IMG/VR virus record: IMGVR_UViG_3300009512_000010
Coordinates: 62,001 to 126,000 of that record
Origin: a virus
Length of the DNA: 64,000 bases
Strand: one strand, 5' to 3'
Shown: one piece after another, positions 16,203-24,379 of the stretch
How positions within the stretch are numbered: position 1 is the first letter of the stretch
Layout of the letters: every line of letters starts with the position of its first letter
Notes under the pieces: generated by a model
Database searches by the model: none
What the model saw: the letters and a program-made list of their open reading frames with translations, nothing else
What the model was told of the DNA's origin: nothing
Position numbers and translations under genes: made by a program

Positions 16203-16874
16203 TTATATCCTCTTTCTTCTCCACTTGTTAGCATCCTTTGGTGTATTTATTTCTATACCATTCCAGTCAACAGGATGACAACCAATTGTTGTGCCCATAT
16301 GCATCCATCTAAGTTGCTCCAAACCGTGTTCAATCTCCATGGCACAAGGTGTCGTACCATAGAATTGCAATGCTTCTCTACTATATCCGTATACACCTAA
16401 GTGGTGCTCATCTAATAGTAAAGTACGAGTAAACGATTTGGCTGTATTGGTTTTAACATCTCTGTCAACCTTAACACAATTAGGATCTCGACTTGGATTC
16501 TTAGCACACACTGTGGTCACGTCATATGTATTCAATCCTTTGAGGATCATATCGATCACATCCACAGTAACGTCTGGCATATCTCCTTGAACATTAATAA
16601 AGCGATTATACTTATGAAAGAACCCATTGTCAATAGCCCCTGCACATCTTTCTGTGCCATTATTATAAGGGGTTTCATCTATCCAACAATACCTAGATCC
16701 AAACAGTTCAAAGATCCGCATATCATCTGTGAGCACAAACGTGTCTAGTCCAGACTTTGTGCACTCATCAAACACACGTTTGATCATAGGCTTTCCATCA
16801 AGATCTACTAATGGCTTACCTTCGTATCTAGTAGATCCCCATCTAGCGGGAATAAGAATAGCGGTAGATATCAT
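16203..16874 (-). CDS. kdsB: CMP-KDO synthetase (KdsB-like)
   Basis: Activates the LPS sugar KDO with CTP. The 223 residues carry the family opening IPARWGSTRYEGKPLVDLDG (Arg/Ser/Lys of the CTP loop), then FVLTDDMRI, NGTERCAGA (the H/N-G-T-E-R motif), INVQGDMPDV and a C-terminal LEQLRWM. It is slightly shorter than E. coli KdsB (248). It overlaps the kdsA stop by 32 bases and follows KdsA in the pathway. The pair indicates the phage alters or sustains host LPS/capsule core synthesis. Confidence 0.92.
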   Translation of the reverse strand: MISTAILIPARWGSTRYEGKPLVDLDGKPMIKRVFDECTKSGLDTFVLTDDMRIFELFGSRYCWIDETPYNNGTERCAGAIDNGFFHKYNRFINVQGDMPDVTVDVIDMILKGLNTYDVTTVCAKNPSRDPNCVKVDRDVKTNTAKSFTRTLLLDEHHLGVYGYSREALQFYGTTPCAMEIEHGLEQLRWMHMGTTIGCHPVDWNGIEINTPKDANKWRRKRI

Positions 16875-17610
16875 AGACTATATCCTTAAAGTTTTTTAGA
16901 TACACCATATTAGCACCATCACTTGGTGCGCTTGGCGGATCCTTATGTACCTCTAAAAAGAAGTTGTTAACGCCCAAAGCAGAGGCAGAACGAGTAAGAC
17001 CTGCAACGTAATCACGATTACCACCAGACGATTTACCGAGTGCACTAGGCTTTTGTACTGAGTGCGTTGCATCAAATACCAACGGTACATCGTAGTTATC
17101 AAGCATGTACTGAATACCATTAAAATCGACCACAAGATTGTTATAACCAAAACAAACACCTCTCTCTGTAATCCATACTTCTTTAGCTCCTTCTGTTTTG
17201 GATAGCACACCAGATATATCCCAAGGTGCCATAAATTGACTTTTCTTGATATTCACGATACAGTCTGTTTCACATGCGACCTTAATAAGATCTGTTTGTC
17301 TTGCTAGGAATGCTGGAATTTGCAATACATCAACAGTACCCTTTACTCTATTAATCTCCCCTGTTGTGTGAACATCAGTAAGGATCTGAAGATTAGGAAG
17401 TTCTTTCCGCATCTCCCTAAAGGCTTTAAGTGTCTTATCTATACCAAGACCACGAACTCCACTCTCATGACTTCGGTTAGCCTTATCATAACTCGCTTTG
17501 AATATGTAATCGAACCCAAAGCTTCGACACACACTTTCACACTCAGCCGCAATTTCCATGGACTGTTCAAAGCTTTCGTGTTGACAAGGACCTGCAATGA
17601 TCCGTGTCAT
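16843..17610 (-). CDS. kdsA: KDO-8-phosphate synthase (KdsA)
   Basis: Condenses phosphoenolpyruvate and arabinose-5-phosphate to KDO-8-P. The 255-residue protein begins IIAGPCQHES, then FKASYDKANRSHESGVRG (the KxSFDKANR active-site loop with a conservative change), LTDVHTTGEI, LQIPAFLARQTDL, NIKKSQFMAPWD, FDATHSVQKPS and EVHKDPPSAPSDG. All catalytic landmarks of KdsA are present. It overlaps the small basic gene upstream by four bases and kdsB by 32. No arabinose-5-phosphate isomerase is seen, so the host would supply that substrate. Confidence 0.95.
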   Translation of the reverse strand: MTRIIAGPCQHESFEQSMEIAAECESVCRSFGFDYIFKASYDKANRSHESGVRGLGIDKTLKAFREMRKELPNLQILTDVHTTGEINRVKGTVDVLQIPAFLARQTDLIKVACETDCIVNIKKSQFMAPWDISGVLSKTEGAKEVWITERGVCFGYNNLVVDFNGIQYMLDNYDVPLVFDATHSVQKPSALGKSSGGNRDYVAGLTRSASALGVNNFFLEVHKDPPSAPSDGANMVYLKNFKDIVYDIYRYSYSR

Positions 17611-17735
17611 TTACCCTTCTTTCTCATACGACGAAGTTTGGCATAAAGACTTTTAGTCTTACCCTCAATAATCCCCTTAATCACGGAACGGCGTACACGA
17701 GCGGTACGATCCTTTGCAATACGTTGTGCCTTCAT
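17607..17735 (-). CDS. 42-residue highly basic protein
   Basis: A short gene of about 42 codons that starts with MKAQRIAKDRTARVRRSV and ends LRRMRKKGK. About a third of its residues are Arg or Lys, with few acidic residues. Its start is joined to the primase-like stop as TAATG and its stop overlaps the kdsA start as ATGA. This double coupling supports real translation. It could bind nucleic acid, but no family is recognised. Confidence 0.6.
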   Translation of the reverse strand: MKAQRIAKDRTARVRRSVIKGIIEGKTKSLYAKLRRMRKKGK

Positions 17736-18667
17736 TATATAACTCCATTTTTGTATATATATTCCAATGCCCGATCTGCTTCAACTTGCAGTGGACGGTT
17801 GTTATACCAGTTTCCATTCTCTGCATCAAACTGAGAACACATCTCTGCAATCTGATCAGACGTTATAGGATAACCACGATAGCTTGCATTCCCTGCCGTC
17901 TTAACCATTATAGCATACATCTTAGAATACCAACCAGTCTCACTGATCGAAGCGTATTCGATTGCTAGGTTCTTAGGCCAGAATGGGCAGTCACGATAAC
18001 CTGTCCAAGTATACTGAGTATTGTTTAGTTTTGATTTGCGGTGCTCTAGCACGGCGACTTGCATCTCTGGTGAGAGACGGTCTATAAAGTTCTTACTATC
18101 ACGACTTTTGTCATATGGGTGTGATGCTAGAAGAGCATCGACATCAATAGGCCGACCAGTATTAACATAAAAGAAGCTGTTAGCGTTAGGGTAGTCAGCT
18201 GGTATGTAATACATACGAGACATGTCCTTAGTCTGTGCATCTCCAATTGAACCAAGCCACTTGTTGAGGGCATACCAGAAGTGATGAATTCTAGATTGCT
18301 CAACCTCTGTTTCAAGATCGAATACAATGCGAAACTTAGGATGTACGTCCGTGCTACTAGCAGTGCTATAAACAACGTAATTATAATCACCGTACTTAGA
18401 AGCAAGCTCATGTTCTAGGTTCCCTTCGAAGACATGATCATCAACATCAACAGCACCCCAACATCCCCAAGACAGGACATTTTTGTTCGCTCTAGTTGTA
18501 CCAGATGTATAAACAGCTGGTGATATAAGTTCTGCATGCTTTTTCCCTTCGGATGGTGTCGTTGACAGCTTCCGCAATAGTTCAACAAACTCAGGCCAAG
18601 TTTGGAAGTCAATCCGCTTGTCTGTTTTGTTATCATACTGATTCTTGAATACTGTCAACGAGTACAT
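17735..18667 (-). CDS. Putative archaeal-eukaryotic-type primase (PrimPol-like)
   Basis: A 310-residue protein without a Toprim or zinc finger. The pattern fits AEP-type phage primases: acidic catalytic strand WGAVDVDDHVFEGN at about 69-82, then YVVYSTASSTDVHPKFRIVF (the S-x-H...R-x-R/V strand) and a later DMSRMYYIPADYPNANSFF. It stands near gp43, gp41 and the clamp genes. A T4 gp61-type primase is not visible in the window, so this may replace it. The Ser-x-His element is degenerate (STDVH), so the assignment is moderate. Confidence 0.6.
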   Translation of the reverse strand: MYSLTVFKNQYDNKTDKRIDFQTWPEFVELLRKLSTTPSEGKKHAELISPAVYTSGTTRANKNVLSWGCWGAVDVDDHVFEGNLEHELASKYGDYNYVVYSTASSTDVHPKFRIVFDLETEVEQSRIHHFWYALNKWLGSIGDAQTKDMSRMYYIPADYPNANSFFYVNTGRPIDVDALLASHPYDKSRDSKNFIDRLSPEMQVAVLEHRKSKLNNTQYTWTGYRDCPFWPKNLAIEYASISETGWYSKMYAIMVKTAGNASYRGYPITSDQIAEMCSQFDAENGNWYNNRPLQVEADRALEYIYKNGVI

Positions 18668-18689
18668 ATTATATCCTTATCTATACGTT

Positions 18690-18718
18690 AGTATAACACA
18701 TCCTATTCTGTTTGTAAA
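18690..18718 (-). promoter_or_regulatory. Sigma70-type promoter for the primase-KDO-phosphate operon
   Basis: TTTACA, 17 bases, TATACT on the minus strand, 22 bases before the primase-like ATG. The -35 box overlaps the end of the mazG-like gene. Confidence 0.75.
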
Positions 18719-19068
18719 GACTTTTCATAAGACATCTCATGGGGCAGTGGTTGCATATCACCCTCTTTAACAAAGACACCATCAATCATCTTGCCTTTAC
18801 GATCTTTGATATCATCATAAGCAACCTGTAGACACTCTTCCATAGTCAACTCATTACGTGTCATGATGTTGATAAGAACAACCATCATATCACCAATGTC
18901 ATCACGAATGTCTTGACCCTTGCAGATGTTATCAGACAACTCCCCTGCTTCTTGGATCAATTTCATATATTGATCTTTATCGGTACTACCCTCAATCAAG
19001 TTGCGATCATGGTGCCATTGCGCAATCTTATCGACTAGATTGTTTGTAGATGATTTCCAAATAGACAT
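18703..19068 (-). CDS. MazG-like nucleotide pyrophosphohydrolase
   Basis: A 121-residue all-alpha NTP pyrophosphatase. The metal-binding motif is split as usual: LIQEAGELSDN (E-x-x-E) at about 36-46, and DDIGDMMVVLINIM (E/D-x-x-D) at about 55-68. MazG proteins in marine phages have been proposed to act on (p)ppGpp or (d)NTPs; the substrate here is unknown. The start at 19068 is joined to the upstream stop as TAATG. Confidence 0.85.
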   Translation of the reverse strand: MSIWKSSTNNLVDKIAQWHHDRNLIEGSTDKDQYMKLIQEAGELSDNICKGQDIRDDIGDMMVVLINIMTRNELTMEECLQVAYDDIKDRKGKMIDGVFVKEGDMQPLPHEMSYEKSLQTE

Positions 19069-19763
19069 TAAACAATTCCTTTTAATACTTCGTAGGTATT
19101 TTCCCACGACTTTACTGCATGTACCACACTCTGTGGCCTACTACTTACCGCTACCGCAATATCATGGTCATTACCACCTAGCGCAGTCTTGTCTCCAAAG
19201 AAGACTATCTCTCCTTCAAAATCTGGTAGGATCTGAGCCTTACCACATCCTACAGGGGTGATATCCAATCCAGTGTCACCAGCTACTGTAGCTTGAATGT
19301 GACCCTTGAATCTATAGTTGAACTCGTCAGCAATTGCTTTACGTTCATTAGTCATCTCATCATACCAAACATAGTCTTGGCGTTGATAAGGTCCTGCACC
19401 ACGACCAACCACACTGAAGTTACACAACCCAGGACGGTGATCAAAATGCTTACCTGTCCTAACACTATACAACGATCCATGCAATCTGTCAAGCAAGAAC
19501 AGGTTGGCTTCGTTAGTCAGTTTCCAATCATTTGTTTTGATACCAACTCCCTTATTATAGACATCATTACCAGAACACTGATAGACTTTTAGTTTCTCCC
19601 ATAGGTCAAAGCCAATCTGATCTATGGTCATTTCCTTTGGAGATCCTGTGACCAATGTTGTATTATGGGTAGCAATCCAATTAGTAAAGAATTCTAGGAA
19701 CTCCTTATCCATCTTAGATCTACTAGGTGTAAGCGTTCCGTCTACGTCAAATATGTAATTCAT
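19068..19763 (-). CDS. Eukaryotic-type phosphomannomutase (HAD superfamily)
   Basis: A 231-residue HAD phosphotransferase resembling eukaryotic PMM. It has FDVDGTLTPSRSKM at about 5-18 (nucleophile Asp6 and acid/base Asp8), LVTGSPKEM, a cap region with LCNFSVVGRGAG (PMM: NVSPIGR) and the C-terminal FFGDKTALGGNDHDI (PMM: FFGDKTxPGGND). It would interconvert mannose-6-P and mannose-1-P, or a related hexose phosphate. The start at 19763 gives the proper HAD beginning; upstream codons overlap gp43. It sits between DNA polymerase and MazG, away from the other sugar genes. Confidence 0.8.
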   Translation of the reverse strand: MNYIFDVDGTLTPSRSKMDKEFLEFFTNWIATHNTTLVTGSPKEMTIDQIGFDLWEKLKVYQCSGNDVYNKGVGIKTNDWKLTNEANLFLLDRLHGSLYSVRTGKHFDHRPGLCNFSVVGRGAGPYQRQDYVWYDEMTNERKAIADEFNYRFKGHIQATVAGDTGLDITPVGCGKAQILPDFEGEIVFFGDKTALGGNDHDIAVAVSSRPQSVVHAVKSWENTYEVLKGIV

Positions 19764-22273
19764 ACAAAAAAGTCCTCTAATGTCATTGTGTCTTCGTGTC
19801 TCCAACCAATCGCAGATAAGATAGGCTCTAGGGGATCTAGGAACGTCTTCTCAAACTGCTTTTCATAATCGATGTACTTATGTAGAGCCATCTCTTGAGG
19901 TAGATATTGTGGAAACGCCAAAACGTTCTCTTTGAGTGGGTTGGGTAGACGCATGTATGCAAACTTGATCTTCTCGCCATTCTGGATTAACCCATAACGC
20001 TTGTTCAGCGAAAGACGTTTGATCTCGTTGTTATAAACCAACGCACCACGAACATGAATAGGACAACCTTTTGCATAAGGCTTATTCTTGTTCTGAGTGC
20101 TTGGAACTGCTACCCACTTATCGACATCGCTCACCCCACGAGGGAATGATACCGCTTCGGGTCCTAGAGTGTTAAACTCTTTACGGAATTCCGAAATGTA
20201 CTGTTGAGTTGTTTGCTCAGTACCGTTGATGATTACATGAAAGATCTCTTTAAGTTTGGTTCGAACTACCATAGGCGTAGAAGATTTGATAGCTTCAATA
20301 CCCATGATCTTAAGCTTAGGTTCTGTGTACTGCACACCTTCGTTGTTATGAACATTCAAGATGTACCGCTTCTTGGCAGTCCAAATACCACGGTCTGCAA
20401 TCGCTTCACGCTCCATGTCCATACGGTTTGTAAGGGCATTCATGTGAGTAAACAACTCGGCGTATGAAATCTCTAGCTTCTTAACAAAATGCTCTTCACA
20501 GATCTTATCCAATCCTTTGACAGGATCTTTGAGATCTAGCCTATTGACGAGATCAGCAAACGAGACATACAAAGAGTCAGTATCAATCGCAATCACATAG
20601 TCTTTATCTTTTGTTTTGAGAATAGAATTCATCTCTTTGTTTACGGCTTTCTCTGCCCATAGAATGGACAACTGACCAGACAACGTAATGCCTTCTGCCA
20701 AACGCAAATCGTAGTAACGGAAGTAGCGGTTGCCTAACGCACCATACAAAGAGTTCAATAGGATCTTAATAGCCATCTGTTGGTTCTCAAGGTTATTGAT
20801 CAACTTCTCATCTTCGATAGAGCCTGTCTTCTCGAAACGCTTCTTGGCTTCGATCATCTTACCCTTAACGGCTTTACGTTCCGCATAGTAATCTACAATG
20901 ATCTTTGGTAGGATGCCTTGCTTGTCTTTACGATATTGCGAACCGTTAGCCGCAACTGAATACTCGCTATTAGCTGGGGATCCATTCAAGTAACGTTCCA
21001 CACCACCTTCTACCATACCAGGCATTAGTGTCTCAGGTGACATGTTGTATTGGACAATCAGGTTAGGATAGAGTGACGCAAGGTCAAATGATACAACCCA
21101 ATCATGAGCACCAACCATAGGATCTTTAACATACCCACCCGGATATGACATCTTAGGGTGATCTTGAACAGGCGGAACAATGATATTGTCTTGAGCCAAC
21201 TTACGATAAATGATGCTATCCCAAATGGCTGTAGTGCCGAATGTGTCAGATACGTTCACACCACCACGATATGTCATAGTCAGAACTAGAGCAATCAAGC
21301 CCATCTTCTCATCAATACGCTCCACAACTTGAACATCACGGATGTTATAGTCGATGAACTTTTGATAGTCATTCTTGTACAACTCGTGCAATGATCCATG
21401 CTCTTCATAGGACAACTTGCGCTCACCTAAAACTGTGTGTGCAATATGGTCTAGGGCATAGGACTCTTGTGTGCCGTATGAGTAACCAAACTTCTTGAAC
21501 AACTCCATGTAGTCGGCTTGTTGGATACCAACCAAATCATAGTATTGGTGCTCACGCCCCATGATGGTCTTGTTACGGTCATTAACCATATTCCAAGGAG
21601 ACATCCGCTTAACTGCCGTAGGAGATCCGATACGAGCCAAACGATTAATCAAGTAAGGCACGTCAAAGAACTTGATGTTCCAACCTGTAATAATGTCAGG
21701 TGGGTTCTTCTCCCAATAGGTTAAGAACTTAGTAAGTAGTTCCTCTTCACTAGCACACTTGGTGTATTGTATGAGGTCACTGCCCATGTTCAATTCTGTC
21801 TTCTCATAGTCATAGTCACCAAGACCCCACACATGGTAGACTTGAGACTTACTTGATTTCAAAGCAATTGAGATAACAGGGAATAGCGCATCTTCTGGTT
21901 TAGGGAATCCTTCATCAGAAGCAACCTCAATATCAAAGTTTACTACGTTTACATGCTCTTTCTTGAACTTGATATCATTAGGGAAACGTTCAGTAACGAA
22001 CTGTGCAATGAAGTTGGTGTTACCATAGATCTTGAAAGACTCAAGATCCTTGTACTTGTCACGAAAGTCCATAGCCTCTTTCATAGATCCAAAGTTCATA
22101 GGAGCTAGAGGCCAACCATCTAAACCACGACAAGGTGGGTTATCACGATCTTGAGATGTAATGTATAGGGTTGGTTGGAACTTGATCCGCTTGGTAATCG
22201 CAGATCCATTATCGTTATAGCCACGATATAAGAGCGTGTTGCCGTATTTGTTGATAGACGTATAGAACGACAT
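19760..22273 (-). CDS. gp43: DNA polymerase gp43 (family B)
   Basis: Replicative polymerase with proofreading. The 837 residues (T4: 898) contain exonuclease motifs FDIEVASDEG (about 111-120), NIKFFDVPYLINRL and YNIRDVQVVERID. The polymerase motifs are FDLASLYPNLIVQYNMSPET (A), KILLNSLYGALGNR (B) and AIDTDSLYVSF (C, the DTDS pair), with KKRYILNV downstream. It has a strong ribosome site GAAGGAG and a perfect consensus promoter. RegA, encoded at 23342, is the likely translational repressor of this and other early genes. Confidence 0.97.
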   Translation of the reverse strand: MSFYTSINKYGNTLLYRGYNDNGSAITKRIKFQPTLYITSQDRDNPPCRGLDGWPLAPMNFGSMKEAMDFRDKYKDLESFKIYGNTNFIAQFVTERFPNDIKFKKEHVNVVNFDIEVASDEGFPKPEDALFPVISIALKSSKSQVYHVWGLGDYDYEKTELNMGSDLIQYTKCASEEELLTKFLTYWEKNPPDIITGWNIKFFDVPYLINRLARIGSPTAVKRMSPWNMVNDRNKTIMGREHQYYDLVGIQQADYMELFKKFGYSYGTQESYALDHIAHTVLGERKLSYEEHGSLHELYKNDYQKFIDYNIRDVQVVERIDEKMGLIALVLTMTYRGGVNVSDTFGTTAIWDSIIYRKLAQDNIIVPPVQDHPKMSYPGGYVKDPMVGAHDWVVSFDLASLYPNLIVQYNMSPETLMPGMVEGGVERYLNGSPANSEYSVAANGSQYRKDKQGILPKIIVDYYAERKAVKGKMIEAKKRFEKTGSIEDEKLINNLENQQMAIKILLNSLYGALGNRYFRYYDLRLAEGITLSGQLSILWAEKAVNKEMNSILKTKDKDYVIAIDTDSLYVSFADLVNRLDLKDPVKGLDKICEEHFVKKLEISYAELFTHMNALTNRMDMEREAIADRGIWTAKKRYILNVHNNEGVQYTEPKLKIMGIEAIKSSTPMVVRTKLKEIFHVIINGTEQTTQQYISEFRKEFNTLGPEAVSFPRGVSDVDKWVAVPSTQNKNKPYAKGCPIHVRGALVYNNEIKRLSLNKRYGLIQNGEKIKFAYMRLPNPLKENVLAFPQYLPQEMALHKYIDYEKQFEKTFLDPLEPILSAIGWRHEDTMTLEDFFV

Positions 22274-22299
22274 ATTTACTCCTTCAAGTTTGTTAGCTC

Positions 22300-22328
22300 A
22301 TTATAATACAAATGTGGGATAATGTCAA
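22300..22328 (-). promoter_or_regulatory. Consensus sigma70 promoter for gp43
   Basis: TTGACA, exactly 17 bases, TATAAT on the minus strand. It lies between the terminator at 22341-22367 and the gp43 ATG. Confidence 0.85.
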
Positions 22329-22340
22329 ACCCCAAATGGT

Positions 22341-22367
22341 AAAAGGGGGCAATTAATGCCCCCCTTT
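22341..22367. terminator. Bidirectional-looking terminator between the clamp-loader and gp43 operons
   Basis: GGGGGCA and TGCCCCC arms flank a TTAAT-type loop, extended by AAAG/CTTT. On the minus strand it is followed by TTTT. It closes the gp44...DUF1127 operon. Confidence 0.8.
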
Positions 22368-22371
22368 ATAT

Positions 22372-22542
22372 TTAAAGATCTTTGGTATCTGTCATCATTA
22401 GATACTTAGCTTCTTCATGGTAGCCCATTCTAGCCAATTCGGATGCGGCACGAGCCTTACCTACGGATAGAAAGAAGCTGTTAAATCCGCTAAACAACCC
22501 ACTAAGTGGTGCGTTAACGTAGTTCAAGATTGCAGTAGCCAT
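22372..22542 (-). CDS. 56-residue helical protein next to DUF1127 gene
   Basis: Begins MATAILNYVNAPLSGLFSGF and continues through a helix with ARAASELARMGYHEEAKYL. The second part resembles short helical stretches found in small alphaproteobacterial proteins that accompany DUF1127 genes. The start is joined to the DUF1127-like stop as TAATG, and it ends just before the terminator. Confidence 0.6.
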   Translation of the reverse strand: MATAILNYVNAPLSGLFSGFNSFFLSVGKARAASELARMGYHEEAKYLMMTDTKDL

Positions 22543-22823
22543 TACACTGAACCTTTCAAGTTAGGATTTACTTCTTTGATGAATTCATCGCTAAAGTTAA
22601 TTCGTTCACTTAAATGTCCTACACTGCCATTGGCAATGCTGTAAATGTCACCTCTACATAGACCGATATCATTTAGGTCTTTTGTAGATAGTTTGTTCAA
22701 CTCTTTAATAGTTTCACGAACTAATGATGCATGTCTGTGGTGTGCATAAAGCGATCTGAACGCTTCAAAGATTGTTTCGATTGCCCGAACCGAAAAGCTA
22801 TGGGCTGTTAGTATGTGTTGCAT
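22542..22823 (-). CDS. DUF1127 (YjiS-like) protein
   Basis: A 93-residue protein. The DUF1127 motif is at about 38-62: RETIKELNKLSTKDLNDIGL followed by CRGDI, with an Arg/His-rich stretch before it. DUF1127 proteins are small and common in alphaproteobacteria; some have been linked to RNA turnover and phosphate or stress responses. The start at 22823 (ATG with GAGGA upstream) is preferred to a TTG at 22847; both overlap the Hsp20 end. Confidence 0.72.
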   Translation of the reverse strand: MQHILTAHSFSVRAIETIFEAFRSLYAHHRHASLVRETIKELNKLSTKDLNDIGLCRGDIYSIANGSVGHLSERINFSDEFIKEVNPNLKGSV

Positions 22824-23259
22824 TGTTAGGTTTATCCTCTGAACCAATATTGATTTTTCGAGGACGCTGATCTTCTGGGACGAGAAAGTTCAATTTAATT
22901 GCTAGAATACCGTCTTGAATATCTGCTCCGTGCACTTGCACGTGTTCTGATAGCCTAAAGGTGCGTTTGAACTTCTTCGTGGAAATACCACGATGAACGT
23001 ATTCACGACCCTTACTTTTGTGTTCTCCAGTAACAGTTAATGTCCGTTCATGCAACTCAATGTCGATACCCTCTTTACTGAAACCTGCGACTGCTAACTC
23101 AATTAGATAGTCACTCTCAGATGTCTTGAGGATATTGTGAGGTGGATAATGATCATGGGCATGTTTAGTAACATGATCCAATTCTTTAAAAAGGTGATCA
23201 AAGCCCACGAATGCGGCGGATGGAAATAGCCCTGTGGCTGTAGTGTGTTTGCTTATCAT
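22798..23259 (-). CDS. Hsp20 small heat-shock protein
   Basis: A 153-residue IbpA-type chaperone that holds unfolding proteins. The alpha-crystallin domain runs from about residue 40 to 130: YLIELAVAGFSKEGIDIEL, TLTVTGEHK, EYVHRGISTKKFKRTFRLSE, and GILAIKLNFLVPEDQRPRKI (the conserved G-x-L and I/V-P region). Hsp20 is frequent in T4-like marine phages. It lies 82 bases after regA, a small gap with no clear promoter. Confidence 0.92.
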   Translation of the reverse strand: MISKHTTATGLFPSAAFVGFDHLFKELDHVTKHAHDHYPPHNILKTSESDYLIELAVAGFSKEGIDIELHERTLTVTGEHKSKGREYVHRGISTKKFKRTFRLSEHVQVHGADIQDGILAIKLNFLVPEDQRPRKINIGSEDKPNNATHTNSP

Positions 23260-23341
23260 AATGGTTTCTCCTGTAAAGCAAGAATAGGTTAATAGCCAGA
23301 GTAATTCTGCACTACGCCCTTATTTAGTCATTTAATGTCTT

Positions 23342-23758
23342 CTACTTGTTACCTATGTTGTACTTGGGACATAGTTCCCACTTCACCTTCTCTTTGAAGG
23401 GAATGATTTTAATCTGTCTTAATGGGGCTAGAGGCTCTATATTCTGACCAGACACGATTGATACTAATCCCCAATCGGACATCAGTGTTGTAATGGTATT
23501 TCGTCTAGCGAGATCGTTCTCTTCCAAGTTTGATTTCTTACCATCCAGTAAGAAGAGTTCTTTGAAGTGTACGATAAAGTATCTACCCTGTTTGTGTAGG
23601 ATATGACAGGACTGAAACAGCTTGTTATCTTTCCTACTTGCCACACCGATACGAGTCAATGTCTCCCTAATCTTAAGGAAATCATCTGGTTCATTTAGAG
23701 TAATCTCAAGCATATGCTTGGGAGTCCACTCCACAATCTTAGTTTCTTCTTTTTCCAC
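23342..23758 (-). CDS. regA: RegA translational repressor
   Basis: Binds ribosome sites of early phage mRNAs. The core closely follows T4 RegA: MLEITLNEPDDFLKIRETLT, then QSCHILHKQGRYFIVHFKE, RNTITTLMSDWGLVSIVSGQ and a C-terminal PKYNIGNK. T4 RegA starts at the equivalent of MLEITL (23713). An upstream GTG (23758) would add 15 residues and overlap gp62; which start is used is uncertain. It is in the clamp-loader operon, the same order as in T4 (44-62-regA-43). Confidence 0.92.
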   Translation of the reverse strand: MEKEETKIVEWTPKHMLEITLNEPDDFLKIRETLTRIGVASRKDNKLFQSCHILHKQGRYFIVHFKELFLLDGKKSNLEENDLARRNTITTLMSDWGLVSIVSGQNIEPLAPLRQIKIIPFKEKVKWELCPKYNIGNK

Positions 23759-24134
23759 CCTTATTCACCTTATTCTTAATTATCGTTAATTGCTCAGGTG
23801 ACAATAGAGCCAAAGTTTGTAGGGCGATTCTGTTACTATACCCATAATATTCCTTGACAGCTTCAATATCACTTTCAGTAGACGCCTTAGTCCACTTAGA
23901 AAAGCGTTTTCTTTTCCTTACTATATTTATAAGAAATTGGAACTGTAGTTTGCTGTCGAGGTGGTGGTTAATGTTCATTTCATTAGCCACCGCTACTGTG
24001 TCTGGAAAGTAACTTAATGATCTGTTGATCATAAAAGCGGAATATGACTTCTCGGTCATATCATCTATCATGATGTCCTTCTTACTTGAGTTGATTGCGT
24101 TGAGCCAATCGAATGGACTTAATCCTTTACTCAT
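23739..24134 (-). CDS. gp62: Clamp loader small subunit gp62
   Basis: One subunit of the gp44/gp62 loader for the gp45 clamp. It is 131 residues, shorter than T4 gp62 (187). The recognisable parts are the N-terminal SPFDWLNAINSSKKDIM, the basic KRKRFSKWTKA and EAVKEYYGYSNRIALQTLAL near the end. Synteny (gp44, glutaredoxin, gp62, regA) supports it. It overlaps the glutaredoxin stop by four bases. Confidence 0.87.
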   Translation of the reverse strand: MSKGLSPFDWLNAINSSKKDIMIDDMTEKSYSAFMINRSLSYFPDTVAVANEMNINHHLDSKLQFQFLINIVRKRKRFSKWTKASTESDIEAVKEYYGYSNRIALQTLALLSPEQLTIIKNKVNKGGKRRN

Positions 24135-24379
24135 TCGATACCACCATCAATGTTAGGCCACTCAATACGCTCAATACGACTTTCGAGATTGCTTCTATCA
24201 AGATCCGTAGAAGATCCTAGCTGTACGTCTCTGCCCTTGTAATACAATTGTGGATAGGTGGAATGGCCTTTTGGTAATGGCTCATTATTAACCGTTTCAT
24301 ATTCTAACTCCCAATCATCAAGCTTCTCTTTGAGAAAATGACAATAAACGCATTTATCTTTGGTGTATAATACTAGCAT
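24131..24379 (-). CDS. Glutaredoxin
   Basis: An 82-residue thiol-disulfide reductase. It begins with the thioredoxin-fold strand MLVLYTKDKCVYCHFLKEKL, with CVYC as the active site (Cys10/Cys13), and has the cis-proline TYPQLYYKGRDVQLG. It probably supplies electrons to a ribonucleotide reductase, though none is in this window. It is inserted between gp44 and gp62 and overlaps both by one to four bases. Confidence 0.9.
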   Translation of the reverse strand: MLVLYTKDKCVYCHFLKEKLDDWELEYETVNNEPLPKGHSTYPQLYYKGRDVQLGSSTDLDRSNLESRIERIEWPNIDGGIE

